Shown piece after piece: positions 30,291 to 42,317 of a stretch of DNA of 64,000 nt. Below the pieces are notes generated by a model that was not told where the DNA came from, did no database searches, and saw nothing but the letters and a program-made list of their open reading frames with translations. The stretch spans positions 710,887 through 774,886 of the forward strand of contig JAJVDF010000248.1 in the NCBI GenBank assembly GCA_022410635.1. The letters are read 5' to 3'. Source of the stretch: Tretioscincus oriximinensis (Eukaryota > Chordata > Lepidosauria > Squamata > Gymnophthalmidae). Each line of letters opens with the position of its first letter. The first letter of the stretch is position 1. The translations under genes and the position numbers were made by a program.

Positions 30291-32586
30291 AATTTCCTAT
30301 GCAAAACTGTGATTTTGTTAATTGATCATTGTGGATTTGACAAAGAAAATCCTTTGGTTCTGATTTATCCATGAGGCATCTTCACTGAGAATTGTATCAA
30401 AAAAGGAATAAATGTTTTTTCTATCCAAACCAAATATCCCTAGAAACCACAATATTCAGAGACAAATGGTCACAGCTTGCTCCTGTGGACAGTAGTTAGC
30501 AATATATGATTTAATCATCTCCTTAACCCAGTCATGAAGCCAGAATCAAATATTTTGCCATTGTGAATATCCTTTCTATTACAGTGTTGATGGCAAGGAA
30601 ATGTTGAAGCACGTGAGTCCTTGTGTTTAATCCGTTAGACTAGTCCCTTCATATGCAATTTAAGATTATCTAACCTTTTGTATTAATCCTGCTTGGGCTA
30701 CCTTCCAACTGAGTTTTTGGAAAGCATGTTTTCTCTCTGCGTTTTATACTCAAAGTTTCTATCTTCATATTGAAATATTACAATCCGAGGCCTAAATAAG
30801 GTCCCTGTGTTTGTCGTGCTTAAGGCTGTGGAGATGTCACTGTATGTAAATCTCTGAGCTGTACAGCAAACCCTTTGAAATAATCCCAATAAAGTTTCTG
30901 TAAACCTGATTCTAAATGAAGCTATTTAAACAAGTTAGTAAAAAGAAAAAAACAACACATTAGTTTGTTTATAACATGTAAGCTTATGGATACATCTCCC
31001 TTTAGACTTCCAAGAACTATTTTTGTGAGACACAAAAACACTACTGCATCCCAACAGGTCAGGCTTCTTGGTTTTGTGATTCTATAATAAACCAATTTCA
31101 ATTAATCTCTCTAGGCTTATCTTGAAACTGGATAAACAAAGCAAGCTGCTGATAATGATTTTAGCAGAAACACAATCCTGATATTTTTCTAAGTTTGTCT
31201 CACATCTATGGAAGCTGGAAAAGGGCATACTGAAACAAAATGATTTCAGTAAAAACCCTGTCCAACTAGGACATGAACATGTTCCTTTTCATAAATTTGT
31301 GTCTATTGTGGGCATCTATGGGGATGCAAAAGAAGAGTTGTCTGGGGAATCTCTAGTTTTGAGCATTCTTTAGAATGTCAGGAAAAATGAATTTATAGTT
31401 TTGAGCATATGAACTTTTGTCTAGATCTAGACCATATCTCATCAGTGCAAATTCCCTGGGAACAACATTCATAGGATTCACCTCATACAACATCGATGGG
31501 ATCTACGTGACTGATAACTAATGTCAGCTTATCACAATTTATCTGTGTATCAAAATAACTTTCTGCAGCAACTACATTTATAGATATGCAACACTGCAAA
31601 CAAGTATTGTAAAGAGGAAGTAAAGAAACATAACAATAGTCTTGTACCCGGATGTTTTTTCTGCTCCTAATTCTGTTCTACTGATTCTGAAGTATTAACA
31701 GCTCCAGTTGCTAGCAATTACTTTCTTGCTCTATTGGGTGGCCATTCGTGCACCTCTGAGAAACAGTTGAACGCTATGAAGTGATGGTGATAAAATGATA
31801 TTTCAGAGAGATTGCAATGGTTTGGAATAAAAATAAAGTAGGAACTCCTGCAGAATTCAACAAAGTGTAGCAAATGAAACTTTGATCTGACATTATAACC
31901 TTAACTGCCATGTAAGATCAAAGTCTAGTTTGCTACAATTCATCTCCTCAAGTGCAGGCCGCCTAGCAGCCCAAAAGATTTGCAGTATGCAGCATCTTTG
32001 AGGCCACTGTTTCAGGATTCCTGCTTTAAATCACAACCAAAATTTATGGTATTGGTTCCAACTGTGCCTACCAGAAGGTGATTCAGCATTTAGGCTCCTC
32101 CTAACTATGCAAGTCATACCTCCATCCTATAAAAGCAACCAGCATGCTGTGAACATAAAATTATACTTATGAGTTCTAATATTCCTGGTTTAATATCTAA
32201 TCCTGTATATGGAGACCTTAGAACACAATATTATGAAACAGTGACATTATGAAAGATGTCTTACAATATGAAAAAAAATTCCTAGTCAAACTTCAACAGG
32301 CAAATCTTTATTGTGTTAAAGAATTATACACAAATCAACATCACACTGATGTTAAACACATATGAATAATAACTGACTTCACTCATAAAGAGGGATTTAT
32401 ACCTCAGTGTTTTAGAGGACCAGAAAATATCAACACAACAAGACAATTTAATTTATCTCACACCTTTAATCAATGGCTACGAGAATGAATCTTGGCAATG
32501 CCATGGATGCTTCTAAAAGGAGTGAAGATGAAGCAAACTGTTTTCCTTCTTCTTTTCTTTGATAATGTCTAGAAGCAATTGGTGGA
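30291..32586. other. Unassigned, AT-rich
   Basis: About 2.3 kb without recognisable repeats or credible open frames. Confidence 0.4.
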
Positions 32587-32665
32587 ACATGGAGCAAACA
32601 GGAATCTGGACTTGTTGGGCTTTGGCTTCATCCAACAGGTTTCTTTTTATGTTCTTATATTTAAT
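32587..32665 (+). mobile_element. CR1-like 3' end fragment
   Basis: GAATCTGGACTTGTTGGGCT, then TTGGCTTCATCCAACAGGT, then TTTTTATGTTCTTATATT resembles the extreme 3' end of the CR1 at 40570 read in sense (CTGGACTTGATCGGCTGTGG ... CTTCTTATGTTCTTATAT). Confidence 0.65.
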
Positions 32666-32784
32666 AATATATCATCACTTTGGTGCCATGGATGCAATTA
32701 ACAAGTATATTTACATACATGGAGTGGGGTGGGTTCCCATTGTTATTTAAATATTAGAAAACACTTGATGAATCACACTTTTAA

Positions 32785-32905
32785 CTTGGCCTTTGACTGA
32801 AAAAATTGCTCTCCCTTCCCTTCAGATATTGTTGTTGTAATATGTTAATAAAAAAAAAAAAAGTAATATGTTAATCAGGTTTTTATTGAAATCTCTATAA
32901 CATTT
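32785..32905 (+). mobile_element. LINE 3' UTR fragment carrying a poly(A)-only insertion
   Basis: CAGATATTGTTGTTGTAATA and GTTAATCAGGTTTTTATTG parallel 62170-62240 (TTGGATATTGTTGTTTTAAT, then GTTAATTGGTTTTTTATTG). In this copy the run is broken: GTAATATGTTAAT at 32837-32849, thirteen A bases at 32850-32862, then GTAATATGTTAAT again at 32863-32875. Confidence 0.65.
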
Positions 32906-34946
32906 TCTTATTGCCCCTGTTGCTAACTGTCCAGCAAGAGATAGCTAAAATCTGGAATGAAGCCAAACCCAACTAAAGTATTCATACGGAAAGCCAGTGT
33001 TCAAGGCAAAAGTCACATATCAGTTGTAAACCTTGTGAAATACTGCAAAGAAAGGGCTTTGTTTTGTTTTTTGTACACTTGGTATCATTTCATCCTTGCC
33101 TCTATACAGCACTAAATACATCATCTACTCTTTAAAAAAAATAGAATTTTGAAATTTATAACAGTTGTATATTTTTCCCATGGCCAAGAATGTATTGATT
33201 TTAATTATGTTCAGCGTAGTCTGTACTCTTAATAATCTTAAGAGAAAGGGAGGGAGGGCATTATTAAAAATATTCAGTGGTAACAAACTAAGACTATTAA
33301 GGGAACCCTCTATTCAATTCTAAATAGAAAGGACAGAATTTCCCCCATTATCCTTATCCTTAATATCCACATCATCAGACAGTAACATTCTAAAATGTCC
33401 CTCATTCCAGAATATTCTGAGAGTTCCTCCCATCCTGCAGGTCTGAGAGTTTTTTTGAAGGGCATCTTGGATTTCACAGTCTGTTCTCACTTTTCTCCTT
33501 GAAATATGCACATCCTAGTCAATAATCCAATAGAATTCAGGCCAATAAACCCCCCAGGCTAATCACATGCAGAATTGGGTGCTTGCAGTACTCTTGGTTG
33601 TAAGAGGAGGAAGATGGGGGAATAGAGGGACAGCCATCATTTTTCCATGGGAAGCCAATCACAGAGAAAAAAAAATGGAAAGGGAGAAATGGATAGGAAA
33701 AAATTATCTGTCCCAGGCTGAAGCATGGAAGACTCAAATATGTGGACAAAAAAAGACAAATGAAGTAAGAACTTAATTAGGTAGACATGATGTAGACAAC
33801 AGCACTTCCCATGGTACCTTAAGATTTACCATTCTGACAATTTTGGACATAGTAGTGTTTTTGAAATGGTTTCTTATTTCAGTAAACGACTATAAATTGA
33901 CCTTTACAAAGACAAGACTAAATGCTTTTTCTTCTGAGATTCTTGTGGCAGATTTTTAAACATTTCTATTTATGAAACCTATAAATATAGAGTATGTTCT
34001 TCTTAAATGCGACTTTTATGTTAGTGATATTGATGATACTGCCTCATCATGCATTTATATATTTCTTATTATATTTCTTTGGATCATAGCAACAAACAGC
34101 TTTAAATAACTTTCTCTTGGACTTTGGATTGCTTCTTTCCCTTGGCAACATTTTGTATGTCTGTTTAAACAACTTGAAGCAGTGTTTCCGGATCCAGAAA
34201 TTGCTTATTTTTATTACTTTGCAACAATTTTATTTGCTAAAAATAAAGGCCGTGTTTTATTAACTGTACTCTTGACATCTTTTGAAAGCTGTTTTAGGAG
34301 AAGTATGGTCTTATAAATCAGATTACAAATATATGGATGAATAAATGAAAAATCAAATAGTTTAAATTTGCTTGCCTCCATGTTAGCTTCAGTTTTTGTA
34401 AAATGCATTTCCTCACTGTTAATACTGCATATGTATGTACACTCAGGCTCATAAGCCATTTTTTTTAAAAAAAATTATCATATGCATAATAATTAGATAC
34501 AATCATATTTTTATGTTAGTCTTTCATTCTAGCATTTAGGGTAGTACCAGAGAATCACCTATTTATTATATGTACTGTCAACAATACCTAGGTCTAGTAA
34601 AGCCCGTGTATCTAAACTGATTAAGGCTAATGTGGTCAAAATCATCAGAAGACTTCACAAAACTCTTCCAGCTTCTGCTATGGGATTATTGATTCCAAAA
34701 GGACAGCAACTTTTATCTAGCTACAAATGTTAGTTGGATTTTCATAAAGTATCACCACTTTCTCATTTTATTGAAAAATTAGCATCTCTTTGTAATAACA
34801 TTTTATAAAATGGCAATGATCTATTCCAAAGTTATTATCTTCATGCCAGACTCCACACTTGTTAATTGCTTCAGGAAGAACAGATTTTTTTAGCTATCTG
34901 AAAGACATTCTGTCAGTCACAAACCTTCAGGATAGTTTGAATCAGA
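32906..34946. other. Unassigned, AT-rich
   Basis: About 2 kb without a gene or recognised repeat. The overlapping opposite-strand frames at 33537-33776 have no motif. Confidence 0.4.
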
Positions 34947-35001
34947 AGTGTGGTGTACGTGTGTGTGTGCGTGTGTGTGTGTGAGAGAGAGAGAGAGAGA
35001 A
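34947..35001. repeat. (GT)n(GA)n microsatellite
   Basis: An imperfect GT run with one GC interruption passes into nine or so GA units. Confidence 0.95.
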
Positions 35002-36231
35002 ACAGGATTTTTTATGGAACTTAGAGAATTTATAGGTGATATTTTACTCAAGAGAATCCCCTTCTAGTATTCCATTTTGACAGCTGTCATTTCTGGCAAA
35101 CGTACTTTGGCATATGAGATTTATCAGATGGTTGTAAATGAATTACATATTCTTATTATACATTCAAAGAAAATATGCAATCCAACAACATCTAAAACAA
35201 TTACTTTAGAGTGTCATACATGTGGGCAATATATCTAAGAGTCTATCTGTGCAAAAGCTTTACATCCACTTTTTAACCTGCACCAGAAAAGAAACACATG
35301 AGATAAACGGTATATATATACATGCATGCACTACTGCTCATCTGAGATTCCTCTCTGCCAATTTCTAATTCCAAAACCGAGACAGTGGCAATATTTTCTT
35401 AGTAATGCAGGGAACCATACTGTGCCCAGCTGCCTGCTCCAGTGACCTCTGATGCCCAAGTTTAGTTCATCAAAGTGTAAACAGCTGAAGCAAAATGTAG
35501 CAATGTTTCAGCAAAAGTTTAACAGTATTTGGAAAGCAAAGCTACAGATCAAAGTCATATTAGCACTCCTGTGCAAGTCTATAAACGAAAAAACCCAGAG
35601 ATAAGAAGGGATTGGATTCTAATTCCTTGAGAAATGATTGACCATGTTGTCCGGGAGAGAAAGGAGACATTCTTCTCTGGAGAACCTACATCCAGCATGT
35701 TTTGATTTTGATATTTTGGTGAGATTTCCCCACAGTAAAAACTGATTTAATGCACAGTAAAACTTGTATGCAGCATAGCTCTAAATTATGTCATTAATTA
35801 TATTCAATACAGGGGTATGCCCACATCTGTACATCAATTCCTATACATTAAAGAGCAATCTATGAAACAAAAATAGTTAACTGTGAATGGGGAGGCACAG
35901 TGTCTTACTTATGCTTATAACTATTCCTCCTTGCTTTGTGACCACTGCAAGCAATTTTATTGTGACCTGATAGTACTAATAAGACTCTCTTGTTCCCTTT
36001 TCAGTACTCATCAGGTCCAAGAAGCTTTATTAATCAACCTTTCTGCTATTTTTTGCCCTGACACAATCATAATATGACTGACATGTGATCCCAGATCTTA
36101 ACAGATTGGAGAATCCTTTTTGAAAACATTAAACCCTTCTTGAAAAGGGTTAAAAGAAATATTCCCCCCAAATCTGAAAGAAACAAAGCTAATGTCATGA
36201 ACTTGACTATTACAAATATGGACAAGAAATG
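35002..36231. other. Unassigned
   Basis: No gene or repeat recognised. Confidence 0.4.
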
Positions 36232-36335
36232 AACCATAGCCTATCTAGTCTAGCATTCTTTCTTGTGTAGTGGCCCACCAATTGCATTAAGGCAGTCATT
36301 AGCATTAGGTCAAATGAGGTTTTCTGAAGTTATCA
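36232..36335 (-). mobile_element. CR1-like 3' end fragment
   Basis: CCATAGCCTATCTAGTCTAG, CATTCTTTCTTGTGTAGTGG and CCCACCAATTGCAT line up with 40610-40660 (CCGATCAAGTCCAGCATTCT, GTGTCACACAGAGGCCCACC, AGATGCA). Only about 100 bp remain. Confidence 0.65.
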
Positions 36336-37257
36336 AGTAGAGCCTTTTCACTCATGCCAGAAGCCGAGTCTGACAAAAATATATCCAGCTGGAACACTGA
36401 CTGAAGGACACTAAGGAACCTTATGCACAATATGCCATCATATATTTTGCACAGTTTGCCTCAGCCCACATTTGGAAATCCAGGTCAAGATTGGAATGGT
36501 ATGAATACTGGCACTTGACAGAAATAATCCATTCTGGCAGCTTTTTGATGTGGGAACAAAAGTTCTCATCTTTTGTCAGCTACAAGAAATGGCACATTTC
36601 AGTGAAATAGCCTTGAGCTCTGTCTAATGGGTGGACCAGGCAGATCACTAGGCTGGTCTATCACAGTGAACATGTGGATGACCCCTTTAAAGCAGTCCCC
36701 CATTGACTTCCCTCTAACACTATTTTCCCTCTGATGAGTCAGTACATTGCTATTACCATTCACCCAGACATCTGCTTCCAGGTTCTCCATGACTGATCAT
36801 ACCAGTATGAAAGTTACAAAGGAGAGGAAAAAGAAAAATTGCTCCTGTCTTCATTGGTTGACTAATTACACTCTGGTATTTTTTTTACCAGTATATACAT
36901 GCATTGTGATTGGATGCCACCTATTGTGTTCAGTACTGCATTAGAACCACTGCAAAAAAACATTCTACTCTTGTTTTGGTTAAAATGTATCCGGCCGCCT
37001 GCAGACTCCTTTGAAGTAGTTTAGGACTCACCTTCAGATCCAGATTTTTGTGTTCTTACTATCGTGTAAAAAAGATATGTCATAACACATAATAGGAAAA
37101 GGTCTAAATCTCCATGCCCTAAAATGCAGTACCAGTTTCAGAGTGGGACTTCAGAGTGGGATATACCTCTCAGAATAGTTCATCCATAATTTCCAGTCTT
37201 TCTCCCTTTGTGTATATAGACTCAGAGACATTCATGTTCATCATACATGTATGATGT
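36336..37257. other. Unassigned
   Basis: No gene seen. A perfect 18-bp palindrome, CATCATACATGTATGATG, lies at 37239-37256 directly before the LINE fragment. Confidence 0.45.
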
Positions 37258-37521
37258 ATGACCTCTGCAGACCTGGATGAACTCATAGATACTGTAACAT
37301 CATATGTCAGCTTCTGTGAAGACCTATGTGTACCAACCAGGAACTTGCGAATATACAGTAACAATAAACCTTGGTTCACAGCTAAACTCAAGCAGTTACG
37401 TCATTCCAAAGAGGAAGCCTACAGAAAAGGTGATAGAATGCTGTACAATCANGCCAGAAATGTACTAACAAGGGAGATCAGAGCAGCAAAAAGAAACTAC
37501 TCTGAAAAAGCTAAAGAATCA

Positions 37522-37522
<1 letters not shown>

Positions 37523-37611
<89 letters not shown>
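37523..37611. repeat. (TA)n microsatellite
   Basis: About 44 uninterrupted TA units at the internal junction of the LINE fragment. Long (TA)n is hard to assemble, so the stated length is uncertain. Confidence 0.97.
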
Positions 37612-37615
<4 letters not shown>

Positions 37616-37658
37616 CAAAGACAAATTCCTTGTGTGTCCAATCACACTTGGCCAATAA

Positions 37659-37689
37659 AGAATTCTATTCTATTCTATTCTATTCTATA
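37659..37689 (+). repeat. (TTCTA)n LINE terminus
   Basis: Five or so TTCTA units close the LINE 3' end; such terminal short repeats are typical of LINEs without poly(A). Confidence 0.85.
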
Positions 37690-37690
37690 T

Positions 37691-39049
37691 ATGTGTAAGG
37701 GGAAACTTCAGAATTTCCATAATTGGCTCTGTAGCATTGCTTGAACCAGCTTTCCTAATATTGGCAACTGATGGTTAGTTTTTTCCTACTTTGAAACATT
37801 TGGAGAGCACCAAAAGGAGAATGGCTGAACTAAATCTACTATTTGTGGCTTTGTAACCAAGAGGAAGAAAGAGTAATTTGGATTTTACCAGCATCAGATA
37901 GTAACCCTTTTGGGTATGATGGGCACTAGGCACTCCTTTAGTGTAGATCAATGGAGAAGAAGCAATCAGATCTCTTCCTCTTATTATAGACTTAACTGGT
38001 TCTTGCTTTAGATAAATCAAAAATAAGTATTTGTTGCAAAACTCCTGTGCACATACAAATTTCCTACCTCTTTCATAGTGCAATCATGATGTCTCCGTCT
38101 TACCTGCTAATGGACTTTTGGCACTCAAGGTAGAATAAACATTCATTTCACCAGATTATTCTACAGCTCATTTTTTCAAGAATCACCAGCAGCCACAAGA
38201 AGTCTTCTGCATGTGTACCTTCTTAATGGGCTTACTAGGATACCACAAGAAGAAGCTGGACAAGATAACACAACTGAGCATGATCAGTATTTCTGGACAT
38301 GCCCAGTATTCCTCAGCATTTACTTCCTGATTGTCCTTTTATCTATTCCACAGGCTTTCTAATGGTTTGTTCGAGACTGGGTTAATCCGGCTTTTAAAAA
38401 TTTTGTGATTTTTGCCCTGTTGTCTGCACAGAACCCAATAAAAGTAATTTTGTTCTGATATGGGTATAATTATTTTCTTTGCTTTGGATAGCATCTTAAA
38501 TGTACAGACATCTGCATGTATTGCATGTACACAGCATCCAAGGTGACTGGCCTGATCTGATTTTATCTTTAATGTACTTTGTTATCTTTAACATGTACTA
38601 CACAACAGCTCTAGAGTTAATTTTCGTTCTCCTGCCAGACCTTTCCAGTTAATCAACAAAGAAGGGACTTTTCATTATCGAGTCTATGTCATCCTTCACT
38701 AGTCTCATCACGGCTAAAGATGTGTTGACTGTGGCTCTCTTTATTTGAAGAAATATACTATTTTAAAAAGTGACAAATTGTGGGTAGTTTTATTTTTCTC
38801 ATTGAAAATCGGTGAAATTAACCAATTTAAATTCCAATGGTCTAGTGATTCAGACAGCATGATGGGTTCCCAGTATACTTTTGTAAATACCAAGTTCACT
38901 AACAATACTTATAGTATGTGTCTTTTTGTAACACATGCAATGTTTAAATGTTATAGCTGTCAAAAATAGTTATGAATTTTGAACTTCATTTGTTCACCTT
39001 TTATTACCAGTATCTCAGATAGTTTGATGGAAGTTGTAGCCATGATAGC
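37691..39049. other. Unassigned
   Basis: No gene or repeat recognised; frames at 37775-38083 and 38745-38969 lack motifs. Confidence 0.4.
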
Positions 39050-39475
39050 TAAGTATGGCCACATCCCCACGACAGGGTTTGCAATTCACCCCATATTACC
39101 TTCTATGCTGCTGCGACACAAGCATAACAATCTTCTCAAATGACAAATCCAATAAGACATTGCTGCACTTGCCTGACTACAATCCCCAGCATTCTCTGAG
39201 AAGCCTGCATTCTTTGTGAGCCGAGAGCCAGTGAACTGTTACCTCAAAGTCTCACAAGATTTGCCATTCTCACTTTTCTGAAGGTCCTTATGAAGTTTTC
39301 ATTCAGATTTTACTAAATGCCTGCTGCTAATTCACACAAACTGTGTTGGCTAGTTCTTCCATGACAACAAACCTTTTCAGCAACTGGATCCCTGTACATG
39401 GGTGACTTTGTGGGGAAGACTGGTGGTGATGTTGCTTCCACTTCAGGTGAGATTGTGCATGGGGATGTGACCTAT
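39050..39475 (+). repeat. R2 repeat family (unnamed), copy 4
   Basis: Best partner of copy 3. Shared in order: TTGCTGCACTTGCC, CAGCATTCTCTGAGAAGCC, GAGCCAGTGAACTGTTA, AAAGTCTCACAAGATTTGCC, TTCACACAAACTGTGTTGGC, TTCCATGACAACAAACC, CTTTGTGGGGAAGACTGG and TGATGTTGCTTCCACTTC. Confidence 0.75.
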
Positions 39476-40569
39476 ATATTAAGTCCATCATTCTTCTCTT
39501 TTTTTTTGTTTTCATTTTCATTGTGTGATTTTTAACACCACACAATATCAGAGTGAAGAGAGAAGTCAACACAGCCACAAAACACATAGTGGCTACCAAA
39601 TAAGAAGAGAATAGATTTTTGTGCTAACTTTGATTGGGTTCAGACATGGCCCTAATCCAGGATTATTCCAGGTTTGTGGTGATCCCAACAAAACCCAGAG
39701 AAAATAATGCAGTATCAATACTCTGGGAATATCTTGCAACCTTTTTTAAAGATAGTGATAAGCTATTTTGTACCATTGAAATATCCTGATGTAACCACTG
39801 CACCATTATGGAAGCAAGCACCTAGGCATATAATGACTTGGGTTGTCCCTTCTATCTAACAAGAATGATGAGAGGCACTTACAGAATCTATACAAAATTG
39901 TGCATTTTCATCTCAGCATCTTAAACCAGCCTTTAACTGGTACAACTGCTTCCACAGTTGGACTTCAATTCTACAGCAGAATAAGTGTAATAGTATTTTT
40001 ATGTGCTTGAAGAAATGTCTGTTGCAAATGTTTGCTCTTATGTTTATCTGTCAACCTACAAACATCACTTTGCAATATTCTTGGCAGAGGCCTATGAAAG
40101 AAAAGTAAGCGATTGTGATTTATGGTTCTGATAACTAATACAGATGCCAATAGACACGCCATAAATGTGGAACACCTTGTCATAAAAGCTACCATTTACA
40201 ACAAAACCCAAGGAAACAGGAAGTTGCAATTATCTGAAAATCAATACATAAAGTCATTAGTAACAGAATTTCCAAAAACAACATGAATAGTTGAAGGCCT
40301 CTTCAGTACACCAACGCAAATAGAGAAAAAAATGAATGTGATGCTCTGTGCTCAGAAATTTATTTTTATTTTTATTTTTTTTATTTTTTTAATAAAAAAA
40401 GAAATTTATGTTTATTTCAAATGTAGTTGTAAAATTGTTCACAGGTAACTACCTACATATTTCTAAAGAATGCACTTATTCTAATCTTAATTATTCTGTT
40501 GAAAGGAGCATATGTGGAGTTGGATATGGACTGTGTTAGGGCCCTCTTGCCTTTGTCTTTTATTAGGGC
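39476..40569. other. Unassigned; T/A-rich run at 40360-40400
   Basis: No gene seen. At 40357-40408 a T-rich stretch is flanked by AGAAATTTAT on both sides, possibly another tiny retroposon trace, but low complexity makes this unreliable. Confidence 0.4.
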
Positions 40570-40875
40570 TTATATAAGAACATAAGAAGAGCCATACAAG
40601 ATAAGGCCACAGCCGATCAAGTCCAGCATTCTGTGTCACACAGAGGCCCACCAGATGCACCTGGGCAGTCCAAACAGAGGAAAGCAAAATATGCACCTCT
40701 TCATGACTCCCTGCAAATGGTATTTCAGGAATCCTGCCTGTTGCTCTATCCCGGAGGCAACATCCAGACATCCATCCTAGTATCCATTTGTACCTTTGAT
40801 GTCCATAAACCTGTCTAGTCCTGTCTTGAAACTATTCAAGCTGTTAGCTACCACTACCTCTTCAGGAAGTCAATT

Positions 40876-41524
40876 CTACAGGCCGATGACCCTCTGGGTG
40901 AAAAAATACTTCCCTTTGTCTGTTCTCACTTTTCTACCCAACAGTTTTAAGGAGTGCCCTCTGGTCCTTGTGTTGTGTGATAGAGAAAACATTTTTTCTC
41001 TATTCACACTGTCCATCCCATACATGATTTTGTACACTCCTATCAGATCACCTCTCAAATGTCACCTTTCGAGGCTGAAGAGGCCCAGACGTTGCAGCCT
41101 GACTTCATAAGGCAAGTGTTCCAGACCCTTGATCATTGTTGTTGCCCTTTTCTGCACTTTCTCCAGTTCCAAAATATCCCTCCTGAGATGTGGTGACCAG
41201 AACTGAACACAGTATTCCGAATGTGGCCTCACCACAGATTAATAAAGAGGCAAAACAACATTTGCTGACTTGTTTTCGATTCCTTTCCTAATTATCCCCA
41301 ACATGGAATTTGCCTTTGTTGCTGCTGCTGCACACTGGGTTAACATTTTCATTGACTTGTCCACCAACACCCCAAGATCCTTTTCTTGCTTGCTCACAGA
41401 AAGCTTGGTTCCCATCAGGTGGTAGGAGTAGTTTGGGTTCTTTGCCCCAATATGCATGACCTTGCACTTACTTAAATTGTGCATTTGCCACTTTGATGCC
41501 CACTCACCCAATTTCAATAAATCA
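40876..41524 (-). pseudogene. CR1 ORF2 thumb and C-terminal fragment (after the hAT insertion)
   Basis: Resumes at the insertion with SDLLKLGEWASKWQMHNLS, KCKVMHIGAKNPNYSYHL, EKDLGVLVDKSMK and CAAAATKANSMLGIIRKGI, the sequence that follows the FADD block in CR1 polymerases. After about 41239 the frame is lost; a later piece reads RGDLIGVYKIMYGMDSVN at about 41015-41058, corresponding to the same protein end found at 25441. Confidence 0.9.
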
Positions 41525-41532
41525 CTCTGGAG

Positions 41533-42138
41533 TAGGGTTGCCATATTTTGGCAGCCCAAAACCGGGACGCAGGTGGGGTGGGGGGGTGTGCATGCACGTG
41601 CACACACACGTGCGCACACACGGACGCTTGTAGTGAGGCAGGCAGAACCTTTCTACTTCCTCTCTCACCACAAGCGTCCGAGTGTGCGCGCGTGTGTGTG
41701 CATAGTTGAACCTCTGCTGGAGGCGGGCTTTCGCGCCTGCTGTCAGGCAAAGTGTGCCAACTCGCCTCAAGCGGCAGAAAAATGCCTGGGTTTGTAACAG
41801 GAGAACAGAGCTGTCCTCCTGTCACAAACCCAGACGTTTTTCCTCTGCTGGAGGTGAGTTGGCTTTGCCTGACAGCAGGCACGCGAATCCCCGCCCCCAG
41901 CAGAGGTTCGGCTACGGCAGGCTCTGAGGTTCCTTCCAGGACCCCGGGAAGCATTGCTCAGGCTGCAGCCATCAGCTCTGACGGCTCCTTTGCCTTTAAA
42001 ATCCTGCATTTTTATATTCCCTGGTGCAGCATCGGGGAATGTAAAAATCCGGGATTTTATCTTAAAACCCGGAGGGGACTATATTTTAGTCCCCCAAACC
42101 GGGATTGTCCCGCCTTCCCGGGACATATGGCAACCCTA
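41533..42138. mobile_element. Non-autonomous hAT-type DNA transposon, 606 bp
   Basis: The termini are perfect 14-bp inverted repeats TAGGGTTGCCATAT, and an 8-bp duplication flanks them. Both features are those of the hAT superfamily. No transposase is encoded; movement would need one in trans. Inside are CpG-rich and (GT/CA)-rich stretches and a large palindrome at about 41705-41920. Opposite-strand frames (41456-41797, 41514-41954, 41752-42321 and others) arise from the palindrome and high GC content and are not genes. Confidence 0.93.
41705..41922. repeat. Large internal palindrome of the hAT-type element
   Basis: The left arm runs AACCTCTGCTGGAGGCGGGC, GCCTGCTGTCAGGCAAAG, CCAACTC, CTGGGTTTGTAACAGGAG. 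The right arm returns CTCCTGTCACAAACCCAG, GAGTTGGCTTTGCCTGACAG, CCCCAGCAGAGGTT. The centre is near 41812. Arms of roughly 100 bp match with scattered differences. Confidence 0.88.
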
Positions 42139-42146
42139 CTCTGGAG

Positions 42147-42317
42147 TGCCTTACAATCATTTTCAGTTTTCACTACCCTGAACAGTTTAGTGTCATCCGC
42201 AAACTTGGCTACTTCACTATTTATCTTGGCATCCAGATCATTTATAAATAGATTGAAAAGCAAGGGTCCCAGCACATTCTTGTGGACCTGTGAGACTGCT
42301 TCTAGGTGTCTAGCCAA
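42147..42317 (-). pseudogene. CR1 ORF2 reverse transcriptase fragment (before the hAT insertion)
   Basis: Motifs in order: VLGPLLFNLFINDLD (RT motif 4/B region; the usual GSVLGP is altered to KNVLGP), EVAKFADDTKLFRVV containing the FADD catalytic box with both aspartates, and CKALQ just before the insertion. The domain polymerises cDNA at the target nick in active elements. Its 5' portion is missing by truncation. Confidence 0.9.

Larger units (their letters stand above)
37258..37690 (+). mobile_element. LINE fragment (CR1/Rex1-like supergroup): linker region joined to 3' tail through (TA)n
   Basis: One frame reads NNKPWFTAKLKQLRHSKEE, AYRKGDRMLYN and [18 protein letters not shown], the linker between endonuclease and reverse transcriptase of this LINE group. 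At 37523 the frame enters a (TA)n tract of about 90 bp. Directly after it comes CCAATCACACTTGGCCAATA then AAGAATTC and a (TTCTA)n terminus, which I recognise as a common squamate LINE 3' end. The entire polymerase is missing, so the copy is internally deleted. The Tyr-Ile frame through the tract is artefactual. Confidence 0.75.
41525..42146. repeat. 8-bp target-site duplication of the hAT-type element
   Basis: CTCTGGAG at 41525-41532 and again at 42139-42146, immediately outside the inverted termini. The CR1 reading frame continues when one copy and the insert are removed conceptually, which confirms the borders. Confidence 0.95.

Noticed and set aside
37499..37698. Tyr-Ile repeat protein tail
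   Set aside because: It is the (TA)n tract read in frame; only the upstream linker region is a real LINE coding remnant.
40357..40408. Another poly(A)/poly(T) insertion with a duplication
   Set aside because: The flanking AGAAATTTAT match is short and A/T-only, so coincidence in low-complexity sequence is likely.
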